A stretch of 64,000 nt of DNA from Nodosilinea sp. FACHB-131 (GTDB lineage: Bacteria > Cyanobacteriota > Cyanobacteriia > Phormidesmidales > Phormidesmidaceae): NCBI RefSeq assembly GCF_014695395.1, contig NZ_JACJOF010000025.1:124001-188000 (forward strand), given 5' to 3'. This document shows positions 1 through 7,682 of this stretch, piece by piece; within the stretch, counting starts at the first letter, position 1, and each line of letters starts with the position of its first letter. The notes below the pieces were generated by a model, which was not told where the DNA came from, did not search any database, and was given only the letters and a program-made list of their open reading frames with translations. The position numbers and the translations under genes were made by a program.

Positions 1-158
1 CGCGCCATTAGTGTTTACAAACCCTGTGCTGACAGCAGTTTGGAGACTCCTGTTGAGGTCGATAAAATGGTATGAGCAATGACTGTGAAAGTGATGGCCA
101 TTGTTCATGAAAGCTGTTAGTGACAAAAACCAGCTTTTCTAAACAGCGACCTCAATAA

Positions 159-452
159 GCTATACAGCTATGCCACTTCGCTATACAGCTGTGCCACTTT
201 GCTATACATCGGCCTGTGCAAGCTAAACAGCTGTGCCACTTTGCTATACATCGGCCTGTGTAAGCTAAACAGCTGTGCCACTTCGCTATACATCGGCCTG
301 TGTAAGCTAAACAGCTGTGCCACTTCGCTATACATTGGCCTGTGTAAGCTAAACAGCTGTGCCACTTCGCTATACATCGGCCTGTGTAAGCTAAACAGCT
401 GTGCCACTTCGCTATACATTGGCCTGTGTAAGCTAAACAGTTGTGCCAGTTT
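159..452. repeat. 42-bp tandem repeat array (6 full units plus two 21-bp half units)
   Basis: Six nearly identical 42-bp units lie head to tail at 201-452. Two 21-bp units at 159-179 and 180-200 match the outer parts of the 42-mer with its middle 21 bases missing. Units begin GCTATACATCGG and end CTGTGCCACTTC and differ at one to three positions; the last (411-452) is the most diverged. Because 42 is divisible by three and the unit has no stop in some frames, both strands show repetitive open frames with a 14-residue period; I read these as a by-product, not genes. The array lacks variable spacers, so it is not CRISPR. Function unknown. Confidence 0.9.
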
Positions 453-576
453 GCTTTACGGCGGTCTTAGTTTGTGAAACGGGCTGCTCAGTAGGCCAAG
501 TTGCGAGCGGTGGGCTTGATGTTGGTCGCCGCCCCCGACGAAAAAGGGTGCTGCCATCGGGGGCGGACAAAGTGCA

Positions 577-882
577 TTACTCAATCAGCACGGTTTTGGT
601 GGCGATTCGCGAAGCGATCCGTCCCGGAATCGCCATCCAGACAGTTCCTGCTGAGGAGGTTGCGCCGCTGATATCGCTGGTAGGCGGCACGGGGATGGGG
701 TCGCTCCAGTCGTTGGGGTCGGTGTAGCCGAGGGCGTGGAGGATTTTGATGGTGCGGTCTATGCCTGCGAGGCTGCCGTAGAGCATATGGCGCACCCGCT
801 CGGGGCGAATTTGAGGAGTACTGTGTGAAGACGGCGGAAGATGAGATGCGCCGCTGGCATCGGGTTCGAGATATTCAAACAT
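577..882 (-). CDS. Small conserved cyanobacterial protein of unknown function
   Basis: A 101-residue reading if it starts at the ATG at 880-882 (MFEYLEPD...); the frame stays open upstream to 936, but those 18 residues look non-coding. The recognisable part is a block with VRHMLYGSLAGIDRTIK, then HALGYTDPNDWSDPIP, ending in a threonine/valine-rich tail. I know this arrangement (VRH.LYGS..., LGY...NDWS.PLP) from small uncharacterised cyanobacterial proteins, so I think the gene is real. No signal peptide, membrane segment or catalytic motif is visible. It stands alone between the tandem repeat array and a long gene-free stretch. Confidence 0.6.
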   Translation of the reverse strand: MFEYLEPDASGASHLPPSSHSTPQIRPERVRHMLYGSLAGIDRTIKILHALGYTDPNDWSDPIPVPPTSDISGATSSAGTVWMAIPGRIASRIATKTVLIE

Positions 883-1380
883 GGGTTCTGTCTCCAGTTG
901 TTGTTTAGGAAGACAGAACGCGAAAACCCCAGCCACCCGCAGTTGAAGTGCAAACTGTGGGGGCTAGGGTACGATGAGCCTAGCTTCGCAATCTGCGCCG
1001 TAGATTTGCGGAGTTAGCTGTCGTTGGTGTTACCAGCATCTTCAGGCAGCGCTAAAGTTTTCGAGTTCTGCGTAAGCACCGCTCTGCTGAACGGCTTAAT
1101 GTAAGAGAATAGTGGTACAAAAGCTCCCCATAACCGTAGGACAGCCTTGGTTAAGAAATCCAGCATCTATGAACAAAAAAGAATCTGAAGCCTGGAGATA
1201 CTTCAGCGCTCGGGCGTTCATACAAAAAATATTTCTATATTAAGATCCTATGTTCTGCGTTTAGACCAGAATCTTTCCGCCTAAAATCCATATAAAGATA
1301 TTTAAGCTGATAGACTTCCACCTAAGCTCCCACAGGAGAGTATTAGGCAGAATTTTTCCCTCTAATTATGAGTTAGATCA
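883..1380. other. Gene-free stretch
   Basis: No convincing coding frame, RNA gene or repeat is visible here. It is AT-rich and leads into the block duplicated upstream of the first two paralogous membrane proteins. Confidence 0.5.
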
Positions 1381-1595
1381 CTTGAGTTGTCTGTGAGGAC
1401 AGCCGCTTGAGAGCTATCTGTAGAATGATTTCAAGAACAGAATAGACAACATATAAGTACTTTCATCAGAATCATCTAACAGCAATGTTGGGGGAGTTGA
1501 AAATATTAATTTTGGATTAAGTTTATATTTTGTACTCCTTGTAAAAGCTTTTATAACTACGCACCAGTTCTCTAAATTCTAAAGAGGAAGTTTCA
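1381..1595 (+). promoter_or_regulatory. Upstream block shared with the second paralogue
   Basis: This stretch aligns with 2432-2644, ahead of the next paralogue. Shared pieces include CTTGAGTTG, ACAGCCG, CAGAATAGACA and the last bases before the start codon (GGAAGTTT). The ribosome binding site GAGGAAG lies five bases before the ATG at 1596. The duplication that made the paralogues therefore carried about 210 bases of upstream DNA, presumably the promoter. No promoter boxes can be assigned with confidence. Confidence 0.5.
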
Positions 1596-2117
1596 ATGAC
1601 ACGATTACTAAGACAGCCAGGTTTCATTCGACGTGGATTACTCGTTGCTTTCGTAGTTACCTTACCTGCTTCTGGCTTCTTTATTTGGCTGAGTCTCGTC
1701 TTCTTCGCTGCTCCATCTCTGCTTAATTCAGATAGTATTATCCCAGCTTATGTTGGATTTCACATTAATTATCCATATCCAAGTCTTATGGGAGCCGTGC
1801 ACAATCTCCGCTGCCGCACTAACGGAGTAGTTATTCCGGATGGCTTTTCCTACTCCTGCCGCTTTAGTATGAAACCATCGAATGTTGAGCAGTTTATTCA
1901 GTGGAGGGAACTAAGCTCTACCAAAAGTAACCACTGTATAGAACGGTTAGCTAAACCTGGACCAGAGTTAGCTAAAACGAGTTGGTTTCCTCCAGAGGAT
2001 TGGTGGAAACCCTTAGAATTAGTCGAAGGACAATGCTACTCAAATCCCGATCGTCACTTCACACTGTTTTATTCCTCAACAAGCCAAATTGCTTATCTAA
2101 GTCATTCTGATTACTAA
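1596..2117 (+). CDS. Membrane-anchored four-cysteine protein, paralogue 1 of 3
   Basis: A 173-residue protein of no family I can name. Residues 1-12 are basic, 13-39 form one hydrophobic membrane segment, and the rest should lie outside the cytoplasm. Four cysteines (73, 88, 114, 147) are kept in all three paralogues and could form two disulfides. The best-kept motifs are RCRTNG, SCRF, PSNVEQF, CIERLA, SWFPPEDWWKPL and VEGQCY. GAGGAAG five bases upstream supports the start. It is followed within 2.2 kb by two paralogues in the same direction, so the locus is a tandem triplication. Base composition is AT-richer than in the iron and protease regions. Function unknown. Confidence 0.75.
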   Translation: MTRLLRQPGFIRRGLLVAFVVTLPASGFFIWLSLVFFAAPSLLNSDSIIPAYVGFHINYPYPSLMGAVHNLRCRTNGVVIPDGFSYSCRFSMKPSNVEQFIQWRELSSTKSNHCIERLAKPGPELAKTSWFPPEDWWKPLELVEGQCYSNPDRHFTLFYSSTSQIAYLSHSDY

Positions 2118-2431
2118 GTAGCTATTTGCAATTTATGCTTTTTAAGCAAGCGATCGCGGTTTAACAATGCTTGTGCACACCGGACACAAAGAAGTTATTT
2201 GTTGCAATAGCTTACGCAAATATAGCTGCAGTACTAGCTGACCAGCAGCGGTTCCAAGAAGCTGTGTAGTGAGACTCGTCGCAAGCATATCCCTAGCCTT
2301 ATTGAGTAGTTGGATGCTGACGGTTGGTAACCTAGAGTGGCACCGGCTGTGTAACAAGTCGATTAAGCGGAAAAAGGAGAAATTTTGGTGATCTGAGATT
2401 ATCTGCAACCGCTTATATTGGTCATCAGGCC
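2118..2431. other. Gene-free stretch between paralogues 1 and 2
   Basis: An 88-codon frame on the minus strand (2142-2408) shows no motif I recognise, and its first codons overlap sequence with no ribosome binding site. I do not call it a gene. Nothing else is visible. Confidence 0.4.
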
Positions 2432-2644
2432 GCTTGAGTTGCTTGCGGGAACAGCCGTTTGAAAGTTATCTATGGAATAATTGCAAGGACAGAATAGACA
2501 GCCGTGATTATTTCTTCGGACTTGCTTGATGTCAGCGTCTAGGGGGGTGATAATATCAACTTTAGATTAGTTTTGTATTCGATATTCTCCGCAAAATTTC
2601 TATAAATATATACCAGTTCTTTAAACTTTAAATAGGAAGTTTAA
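2432..2644 (+). promoter_or_regulatory. Second copy of the duplicated upstream block
   Basis: Aligns with 1381-1595 along its length with many substitutions, mostly transitions. It ends in AATAGGAAGTTTAA directly before the ATG at 2645, so the ribosome binding site is kept. That a non-coding block stays alignable between paralogues that have diverged in coding sequence hints at a regulatory role, but recent duplication alone could also explain it. Confidence 0.5.
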
Positions 2645-3154
2645 ATGATACGATTATCAGGACAACCAGGTTTCATACGACCTCGATTACTCATTGCTTT
2701 TTTGATTGCCTTCCCTGCTTCTTTCTTATTTATTTGGATATGTCTCTACCTGTTCAGTGTTCCACATTTACTAAATTCAGGTCGTACTATTCCAACCTAT
2801 GTTGGGTTTCACATTAATTATCCATATCCGTATTTTATTGGATCTATACATGACCTCCGCTGCCGCACCAATGGAGCAGTTGTTGGTCATTCCTTCTCCT
2901 GTCGCTTTAATGTGAAACCATCGAATGTTGAGCAGTTTGTTCAGCGGAGGGAGCTACACCCTATCGCAAGTAACCTCTGTATAGAACGGTTAGCTAAACC
3001 TGGACCAGAGTTAGCTAAAACGAGTTGGTTTCCTCCAAAGGATTGGTGGAAACCTTTAGACTTAGTCGAAGGACAATGCTACGCAAGAGATCACTTCCTA
3101 CTGTTCTATTCTTCAATAAGTCAAGTTGCTTATATAAATGATTCTGATCATTAA
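2645..3154 (+). CDS. Membrane-anchored four-cysteine protein, paralogue 2 of 3
   Basis: A 169-residue paralogue of the gene at 1596 with the same plan: short basic start, one hydrophobic segment near residues 13-39, then an exported domain with four cysteines in the motifs LRCRTNG, FSCRF, LCIERLA and EGQCY. It shares SWFPPKDWWKPL and a long identical run around PSNVEQF and IERLAKPGPELAKTSW with paralogue 1, so these two are the closest pair. It is slightly shorter before SFSCRF and near the C-terminus. A dispersed repeat follows directly after the stop. Function unknown. Confidence 0.75.
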   Translation: MIRLSGQPGFIRPRLLIAFLIAFPASFLFIWICLYLFSVPHLLNSGRTIPTYVGFHINYPYPYFIGSIHDLRCRTNGAVVGHSFSCRFNVKPSNVEQFVQRRELHPIASNLCIERLAKPGPELAKTSWFPPKDWWKPLDLVEGQCYARDHFLLFYSSISQVAYINDSDH

Positions 3155-3230
3155 GAGCGATCGCAGATCTCCTATAGGTTGGGTTGACGGTGGATGTTGG
3201 GTTTCGCTAGCTCAACCCAACCTACTAACT
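3155..3230. repeat. Dispersed palindromic repeat (TAGGTTGGGTTGA type), copy 1
   Basis: Begins GAGCGATCGCAGATCTC, then TAGGTTGGGTTGA (from 3175) and the inverse TCAACCCAACCTA (ending about 3225), so the ends can pair. Related copies lie at 3778, 4385, 5212 and 6050. Repeats of this kind are common between genes in filamentous cyanobacteria. Confidence 0.8.
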
Positions 3231-3252
3231 AGACTTTAAAGAGGAAGTTTCA

Positions 3253-3777
3253 ATGACACGATTACTAAGACAGCCAGGTTTCATTCGATGTGGATTACTC
3301 ATTGCTTCCCTGGTTACCTTACCTGCTTCTAGCTTTTTTATTTGGCTGTGTCTCGTCTACCTCGCTGTTCCATATCTGCTAAATTCAGGTCATATTATTT
3401 TAATTTATTTTGGGTTTCACATTCAATATCCATATCCGCATCTTATCGGAGCTGTACATAATCTCCGCTGCCGCACTAATGGAGTAGTTATTGCAGATGG
3501 CTTTTCCTACTCCTGCCGCTTTAATATAAAACCATCAAATGTTGAGCTGTTTGTTCAGCAGATGGAACTAGCCTCTACTACGAACGACCATTGTATCCAG
3601 CGATTAGCTGAACGAAGAAACCAGTTATCTGAACATAGTTGGTTTCCTCCAACGGATTGGTGGAAACCGTTAGACTTAGTTGAAGGAAAATGCTACGTAA
3701 AAGGTTCTAGTGACTACACCATATTGTTTTACTCTCCAACAAGTCGAATTGCTTATATAAATGATTCTGATTATTAA
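3253..3777 (+). CDS. Membrane-anchored four-cysteine protein, paralogue 3 of 3
   Basis: A 174-residue paralogue with a nearly identical N-terminus to paralogue 1 (MTRLLRQPGFIR), the same single membrane segment, the four conserved cysteines and the motif SWFPPTDWWKPL. It is the most diverged in the middle (for example LAERRNQLSEHSW instead of LAKPGPELAKTSW). Only the last 20 or so bases upstream (AAAGAGGAAGTTTCA before the ATG) match paralogue 1; the rest of the shared upstream block is replaced by a dispersed repeat, so its expression may differ. Function unknown. Confidence 0.75.
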   Translation: MTRLLRQPGFIRCGLLIASLVTLPASSFFIWLCLVYLAVPYLLNSGHIILIYFGFHIQYPYPHLIGAVHNLRCRTNGVVIADGFSYSCRFNIKPSNVELFVQQMELASTTNDHCIQRLAERRNQLSEHSWFPPTDWWKPLDLVEGKCYVKGSSDYTILFYSPTSRIAYINDSDY

Positions 3778-3950
3778 GAGCGATCGCAGATCTCTTATAG
3801 GCTGGTTGACAAAGCAAACCCAACAATCCCAGAAAGATTTCACTCTCGCCCACTGTGGTATTACATAGTGCTAAATCAACGTTGGGCGTTGGATTACTCT
3901 GCAAGAAGGTAAAGCCTACGCTAACTCAACTCAGCCTATTAACTGCTACG
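3778..3950. repeat. Dispersed palindromic repeat, copy 2 (long form)
   Basis: Starts with the same GCGATCGCAGATCTC lead and a degenerate GGCTGGTTGACAAAG. It continues through TACATAGTGCTAAATCAACG and GTTGGATTACTCTGCAAGAAGG and ends CTCAACTCAGCCTATTAACTG. It closely parallels copy 3 at 4385-4531, including the inner TACATAGTGCTA and TACTCTGC pieces, so the two are one longer version of the element. Confidence 0.75.
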
Positions 3951-4084
3951 TGGGCGATCGCTCCGAAGACTAGCCAGCAGCCAAACATACTAGAGTACAG
4001 TTTCAGTGGGCAAAAAAATGGATTAGGCAGCGCCAATCCATTACGTAGCGTTTATCGCCATTAGTCTTAAAGACTACAACGAAA

Positions 4085-4294
4085 TTATTCAGAGTCTTGG
4101 TCATCGACTTGCCCCATACCTGCGCCCTCTTCGTCGCGGCGATCGCCGAGCATTTGAGGGACAACAGCAGGATTTGAAAGGATTTCTTGGGGGTCTTTGT
4201 CGTAGCCACCCTTATTGACTAAGTCACGAGGATCAAAGGTTTCCGCATCAGTAGCTTCGGCGTTGTCGGGATTGTTATGTTGATTCTCAGTCAT
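4085..4294 (-). CDS. Small acidic conserved protein of unknown function
   Basis: A 69-residue, strongly acidic protein rich in Asn, Asp and Glu. The centre (DLVNKGGYDKDPQEILSNP) looks constrained and resembles small uncharacterised cyanobacterial proteins I have seen; the ends are low complexity. There is no signal peptide, membrane segment or cysteine. It lies between two copies of the dispersed repeat and has no operon partners. No biochemical role can be suggested. Confidence 0.55.
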   Translation of the reverse strand: MTENQHNNPDNAEATDAETFDPRDLVNKGGYDKDPQEILSNPAVVPQMLGDRRDEEGAGMGQVDDQDSE

Positions 4295-4384
4295 AAAACC
4301 ACTTCTTTTACGTCGGCTCCTAAGAGCACTTGTTTGTTAGCGTAAGCAGCAACAGCGATCGCTTCATCCCTCATCCGCTATACA

Positions 4385-4531
4385 TTGAGTGCGATCGCAA
4401 ATCTCTTATAGGTTGGGTTGACAAAAGAAACCCAACAATTCCAGGTAGTACATAGTGCTAGATTAACGACGGGTGTTGGGTTACTCTGCGAGAAGGCAAC
4501 ACCTACGCTAGCTCAACCCAACCTACTGACT
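4385..4531. repeat. Dispersed palindromic repeat, copy 3 (long form)
   Basis: GTGCGATCGCAAATCTCTTATAGGTTGGGTTGAC opens the element and GCTAGCTCAACCCAACCTACTGAC closes it, giving terminal inverted arms. The inside matches copy 2. It ends about 17 bases before the start codon of the DJ-1/PfpI gene at 4548, so it must form part of that gene's leader. Confidence 0.8.
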
Positions 4532-4547
4532 CCTTCTTACCGCCGAC

Positions 4548-5150
4548 ATGCGCATAGCAATCCTCACATTTCAGGGGTTCAACGAACTGGATTCTCTCGT
4601 TGCACTGGGCATACTCAACAGAATTAAGCAGCCAAACTGGCAAGTGACGCTGTGTTGCCCCGAGCCAACTGTCACGTCTATGAATGGAGTCACGATCCAC
4701 GCTCAATCGAGCCTCGACGAAGTTGAGCCTGCCGATGCCGTCATCATTGGCAGCGGCATCAAAACCCGAGAGATAGTAGCTGACAAAGAACTTATGTCGC
4801 GGCTGCGCTTAAATCCCCAACGCCAATTGATCGGAGCACAATGCTCCGGAACGCTTATCTTGGCGAAGCTCGGCATGCTCGGTTCCGTACCCGCCTGCAC
4901 AGACCTCACAACAAAACCCTGGGTTCAAGACGCCGGGGTCGAGGTTCTCAACCAGCCATTCTTCGCAACAGGTAACGTCGCCACAGCCGGCGGTTGCTTC
5001 GCCTCGCAATACTTGGCAGCCTGGATCATCGTCAAAAGCGAAGGCGAAGAAGCTGCAAAGGCAGCATTGCACTACGTCGCACCCGTGGGCGAAAAGGAAG
5101 AATACGTTTTGCGGACCATGAAAAACATTGCTCCGTACCTTGAGCGCTGA
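4548..5150 (+). CDS. DJ-1/PfpI family protein (class I glutamine amidotransferase-like fold)
   Basis: A 200-residue cytoplasmic protein with the DJ-1/PfpI fold. It begins with a beta strand (MRIAILTFQGFNELD) carrying a Glu near residue 13 and has the nucleophile elbow GAQCSGT with Cys99. Family members include chaperones, glyoxalases and isonitrile hydratase-like hydrolases, so the exact reaction cannot be given. I see no N-terminal extension or AraC-type DNA-binding domain, unlike the related regulators. It is a single gene placed immediately after a dispersed repeat, with no clear ribosome binding site. Confidence 0.8.
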   Translation: MRIAILTFQGFNELDSLVALGILNRIKQPNWQVTLCCPEPTVTSMNGVTIHAQSSLDEVEPADAVIIGSGIKTREIVADKELMSRLRLNPQRQLIGAQCSGTLILAKLGMLGSVPACTDLTTKPWVQDAGVEVLNQPFFATGNVATAGGCFASQYLAAWIIVKSEGEEAAKAALHYVAPVGEKEEYVLRTMKNIAPYLER

Positions 5151-5211
5151 CGCCTAACCCCTCACTCAACCGGACAAACAACTGCATGCGATCGCCTAGG
5201 CCACGCTTTAC

Positions 5212-5403
5212 TGAGTACGATCGCAGATCTCCCGTAGGTTAGATTTTCTTCGTCAACCCAACCATTTCAAAAGGATTTTGTACCCAACCCACTGTGATAC
5301 TGCATGAGATTTACCTATTGGGAATAGACCTAGGGTACGTAGAGGAGTGTTGAGGTAACGGTAGGTGTTGAGTTCAGCTAGCTCAACCCAACCTACTAAC
5401 TAG
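5212..5403. repeat. Dispersed palindromic repeat, copy 4
   Basis: Starts TACGATCGCAGATCTCCCGTAGGTTAGATT and ends GCTAGCTCAACCCAACCTACTAAC. The inside is more diverged than in copies 2 and 3 but keeps the GGTGTTGAGTTCAGCTAGC part. It fills most of the gap before the DinB-like gene. Confidence 0.7.
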
Positions 5404-5466
5404 GCGATAATAAGCACCATATGAGGTCATAATCGGGACAGGATTGAGCTTGGAGTAGAAGCCGTA

Positions 5467-6018
5467 ATGGACTTTTCTGAAATAGCAAAAAGGTTGACTG
5501 GATACAAAGCCTGGGCAAATGAAATTACATTTTCAGCCATAAAATCCTTGCCAGAAGGTGAGGCAATCAAAGAACGTAAAACCCGTTTCAGAAACATGGT
5601 TCATACGCTCAATCATGCCTATGTCATCGATTGCATCTTTAAAGCTCATCTGGAAAAAGAAATTCACCCATATACTGCAAGAAATACTGAGACTCATCCA
5701 CCATTAGAAGATCTGTGGCAAGCAGTCAAGACCGTTGACCAGTGGTATGTTGACTATGCTCATTCGATTTCTGAGCAGGAGTGGCTAGACATCGTAAACT
5801 TCCAATTCGTTGACGGCGGTGAAGGTGCGATGTCCCGTAGTGAAATCATTCTGCATGTAGTGAATCATGGCACTTATCATCGGGGCTTTGTCAGTGACAT
5901 GATGTATCAGGTTCCGGCTGTACCCCCAGCGAATGATCTAACTGTTTATTTAAGAGACGTGATATACAGTTCGCAGTTGAACAATTCTGTTGCACACCGA
6001 CCGAATAAAGCCAGTTAG
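5467..6018 (+). CDS. DinB family protein
   Basis: A 183-residue four-helix DinB-like protein. The metal-binding histidines are at residue 50 (TLNHAYVID) and residues 134 and 138 (HVVNHGTYHRG), the usual spacing of this superfamily. Despite the name, the family is a set of metal-dependent, mostly thiol-using enzymes and not a DNA polymerase; the substrate here is unknown. The gene looks AT-richer than the iron cassettes. It stands alone between two copies of the dispersed repeat and could have been acquired with them. Confidence 0.8.
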   Translation: MDFSEIAKRLTGYKAWANEITFSAIKSLPEGEAIKERKTRFRNMVHTLNHAYVIDCIFKAHLEKEIHPYTARNTETHPPLEDLWQAVKTVDQWYVDYAHSISEQEWLDIVNFQFVDGGEGAMSRSEIILHVVNHGTYHRGFVSDMMYQVPAVPPANDLTVYLRDVIYSSQLNNSVAHRPNKAS

Positions 6019-6049
6019 TGAATTTGAGAGATTACTAGTGGCGGGTGAA

Positions 6050-6103
6050 TAGGGTCGTTGGGTTGACTAAGGAAATCAAACAATCCAGCCTACTAACTGC
6101 CCG
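6050..6103. repeat. Dispersed palindromic repeat, short copy 5
   Basis: GGTCGTTGGGTTGACTAAGG followed by ATCAAACAATCCAGCCTACTAACTG matches the ends of the longer copies with the centre missing. It lies between converging genes. Confidence 0.6.
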
Positions 6104-6109
6104 CCACTC

Positions 6110-6481
6110 TTAAGGTGCAGGCGGAATTCGCGCCATTCTGCGAGGTTGAAGCTCATCAGGCAACTTGAAGCAGGGCACCATGCCATCTTTGCTATCGAGA
6201 TATAGCTCAGCCGCCGTGAGCAGATCGGCAGCGCAGGTGGCAGGGTCGAGGTCAGCGAAAAGATAGGTGGGTTTGCCGGTGCCCACGTAGGCGATCGCGC
6301 AGGCCTTTTCACAAATGCACAAACACCCCGTCGTCGCGATCGCCAACTCACCCTTGCGAGACCACTGCGAATGTAGCGCCTCCAGGTGCTTCAGCAGGTG
6401 CTCCCCGCCCGTTTCCCCATCGCGCTTCTCTTCATCTGCTGAAAAGCCGCAGCTTTTGCACACAATCAACTGGTCAGGCAT
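6110..6481 (-). CDS. DUF1636 family metal-binding protein
   Basis: A 123-residue protein with the cysteine pattern of DUF1636: CKSC at residues 8-11 and TTGCLCICEKACAIAY with Cys53, 55, 57 and 61. The family is thought to bind metal, perhaps an iron-sulfur cluster in a thioredoxin-like ferredoxin fold, and often lies beside metal-chelate transport genes; its reaction is unknown. Its start lies two bases after the stop of the siderophore binding protein gene, so it is translated as part of that operon. This placement supports a role in handling the imported iron complex. Confidence 0.8.
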   Translation of the reverse strand: MPDQLIVCKSCGFSADEEKRDGETGGEHLLKHLEALHSQWSRKGELAIATTGCLCICEKACAIAYVGTGKPTYLFADLDPATCAADLLTAAELYLDSKDGMVPCFKLPDELQPRRMARIPPAP

Positions 6482-6483
6482 GC

Positions 6484-7488
6484 CTACGCTGGCTCCACAA
6501 GATATTTAAACAGGTCATCCAAAATGGCATTGGCGGCGATCGGGCCGCTGCCAATCCAATAGCTGGGCACGGTGTAAACACGCCCCGCCTGCACCGCCTT
6601 GAGCTGTCGCCAAAGCGGGTCTTGTCGCAGCGCCTCTAGTTTTTGCTTAGCTGTTGCCGTCGCCTCGGGAGTGTTCTCACCCATCCAGAGAAAAATGACA
6701 TCGCCATCGGCCTGCCCCAGCAGTTCTCGGCTAATGCTGGTTTGAATCGGGTTATCAAACAGGGCCGCTGCCTTATCGGCTCCAATATCTTGAGCGGTCG
6801 GTCGGGCCAACCCCGCATCTTGCAACACAGTGCCCGCAAACGAATCCCGCAGGTAGAGATTAATGGTGTCAGGATAAATTCGCACCACCGACACCCGCAG
6901 GTCGTTGAGGCGATCACCCATCTGAGCCTTAAAGTCTGCCGTTCTCGCGTCGTAATCGGCCATCGTCTGCTGCGCCGCATCCGCTTGCCCCAATGCCGCC
7001 GCCATCTGTTGAAACAGCGTTTTCCACTGACCGCTGTGCTCAAAGCTAAACATGAGCGTTGGCGCAATTTGAGCAGCTTGGGCATAGGCCGCCTGATTGT
7101 CGTTCAGCCCCACAATCAAATCGGGCTTGAGAGCCAGCACCTGCTCTAGATTGGGTTCTCCCGTCAGCCCGACGTTCTCGACCTGGGCCATTTGCTCGGC
7201 CATGTGATCCATCAAGCCGCCCATGGCCGTGGCAATGGGGGAGAGGCCAGATGCGATCGCATACTCAAACGTCACCCCATCCAGCGTCACCAATCGCTCA
7301 TAGGTTTCCGGCACACAGGTCGTTCCAGCTGCATGTTCAACCTCAGTGCAATCCACCGCAGTCGATTGATCGACGGTTGATTCTCCCCCCTGACAAGCGA
7401 CTACTAATCCCAAGGTCACCAGCGCCAGGACAAGTTTGATTGCCCACTGTTTTAGAACTCGTAAGTTCAAATGTCTAACCTCACTCAC
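6484..7488 (-). CDS. Iron-siderophore ABC transporter substrate-binding lipoprotein
   Basis: A 334-residue FecB/FhuD-type periplasmic binding protein. An N-terminal hydrophobic segment ends in the lipobox LVVAC with Cys32. The body has the family features: YERLVTLDGVTFEYAIASG, VGLTGEPNLEQVLALKPDLIVG, and a C-terminal PSYWIGSGPIAA block. The first codon taken is GTG; a TTG six codons later fits the GTGAGG sequence upstream about as well. It should collect ferric siderophore passed by the TonB receptor encoded upstream. The permease and ATPase partners are not in this window. Confidence 0.85.
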   Translation of the reverse strand: MSEVRHLNLRVLKQWAIKLVLALVTLGLVVACQGGESTVDQSTAVDCTEVEHAAGTTCVPETYERLVTLDGVTFEYAIASGLSPIATAMGGLMDHMAEQMAQVENVGLTGEPNLEQVLALKPDLIVGLNDNQAAYAQAAQIAPTLMFSFEHSGQWKTLFQQMAAALGQADAAQQTMADYDARTADFKAQMGDRLNDLRVSVVRIYPDTINLYLRDSFAGTVLQDAGLARPTAQDIGADKAAALFDNPIQTSISRELLGQADGDVIFLWMGENTPEATATAKQKLEALRQDPLWRQLKAVQAGRVYTVPSYWIGSGPIAANAILDDLFKYLVEPA

Positions 7489-7561
7489 TTATCTTGCGAT
7501 CGCTTATTCACTCAGGTCCGTCCCAATCTGTCGATCAACCCGCGGGAAGGAAGCTGTACCT

Positions 7562-7642
7562 AAATCCCTCTTCCTGAGGAAGAGGGACGTTGAAAATCCG
7601 GTTCCCCTTCTCCCCAAGGGAGAAGGGGTTAGGGGATGAGGG
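7562..7642. repeat. Double-hairpin dispersed repeat between receptor and binding-protein genes
   Basis: Two perfect hairpins in a row: CCCTCTTCC/GGAAGAGGG (7567-7587) and CCCCTTCTCCC/GGGAGAAGGGG (7603-7627), joined by GACGTTGAAAATCCGGTT. A related copy lies at the matching place in the second iron cassette (21541-21632). In RNA either hairpin could stop transcription or shield the upstream message. Confidence 0.8.
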
Positions 7643-7682
7643 CCACAAACTTGCAGAAGCAGGATGCACCCTACTAACTTTC

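Noticed and set aside
159-452. Possible CRISPR array
   Set aside because: The units are contiguous and identical throughout; there are no unique spacers and no cas genes.
168-477. Repetitive open frames on both strands with a 14-residue period
   Set aside because: They only translate the 42-bp tandem repeat and have no flanking coding signal.
2142-2408. 88-codon minus-strand frame between paralogues 1 and 2
   Set aside because: No recognisable motif, no ribosome binding site and odd composition.
7503-7511. CTTATTCAC upstream of the first siderophore binding protein gene
   Set aside because: It matches the first box, but no CAGMC lies at the right distance.
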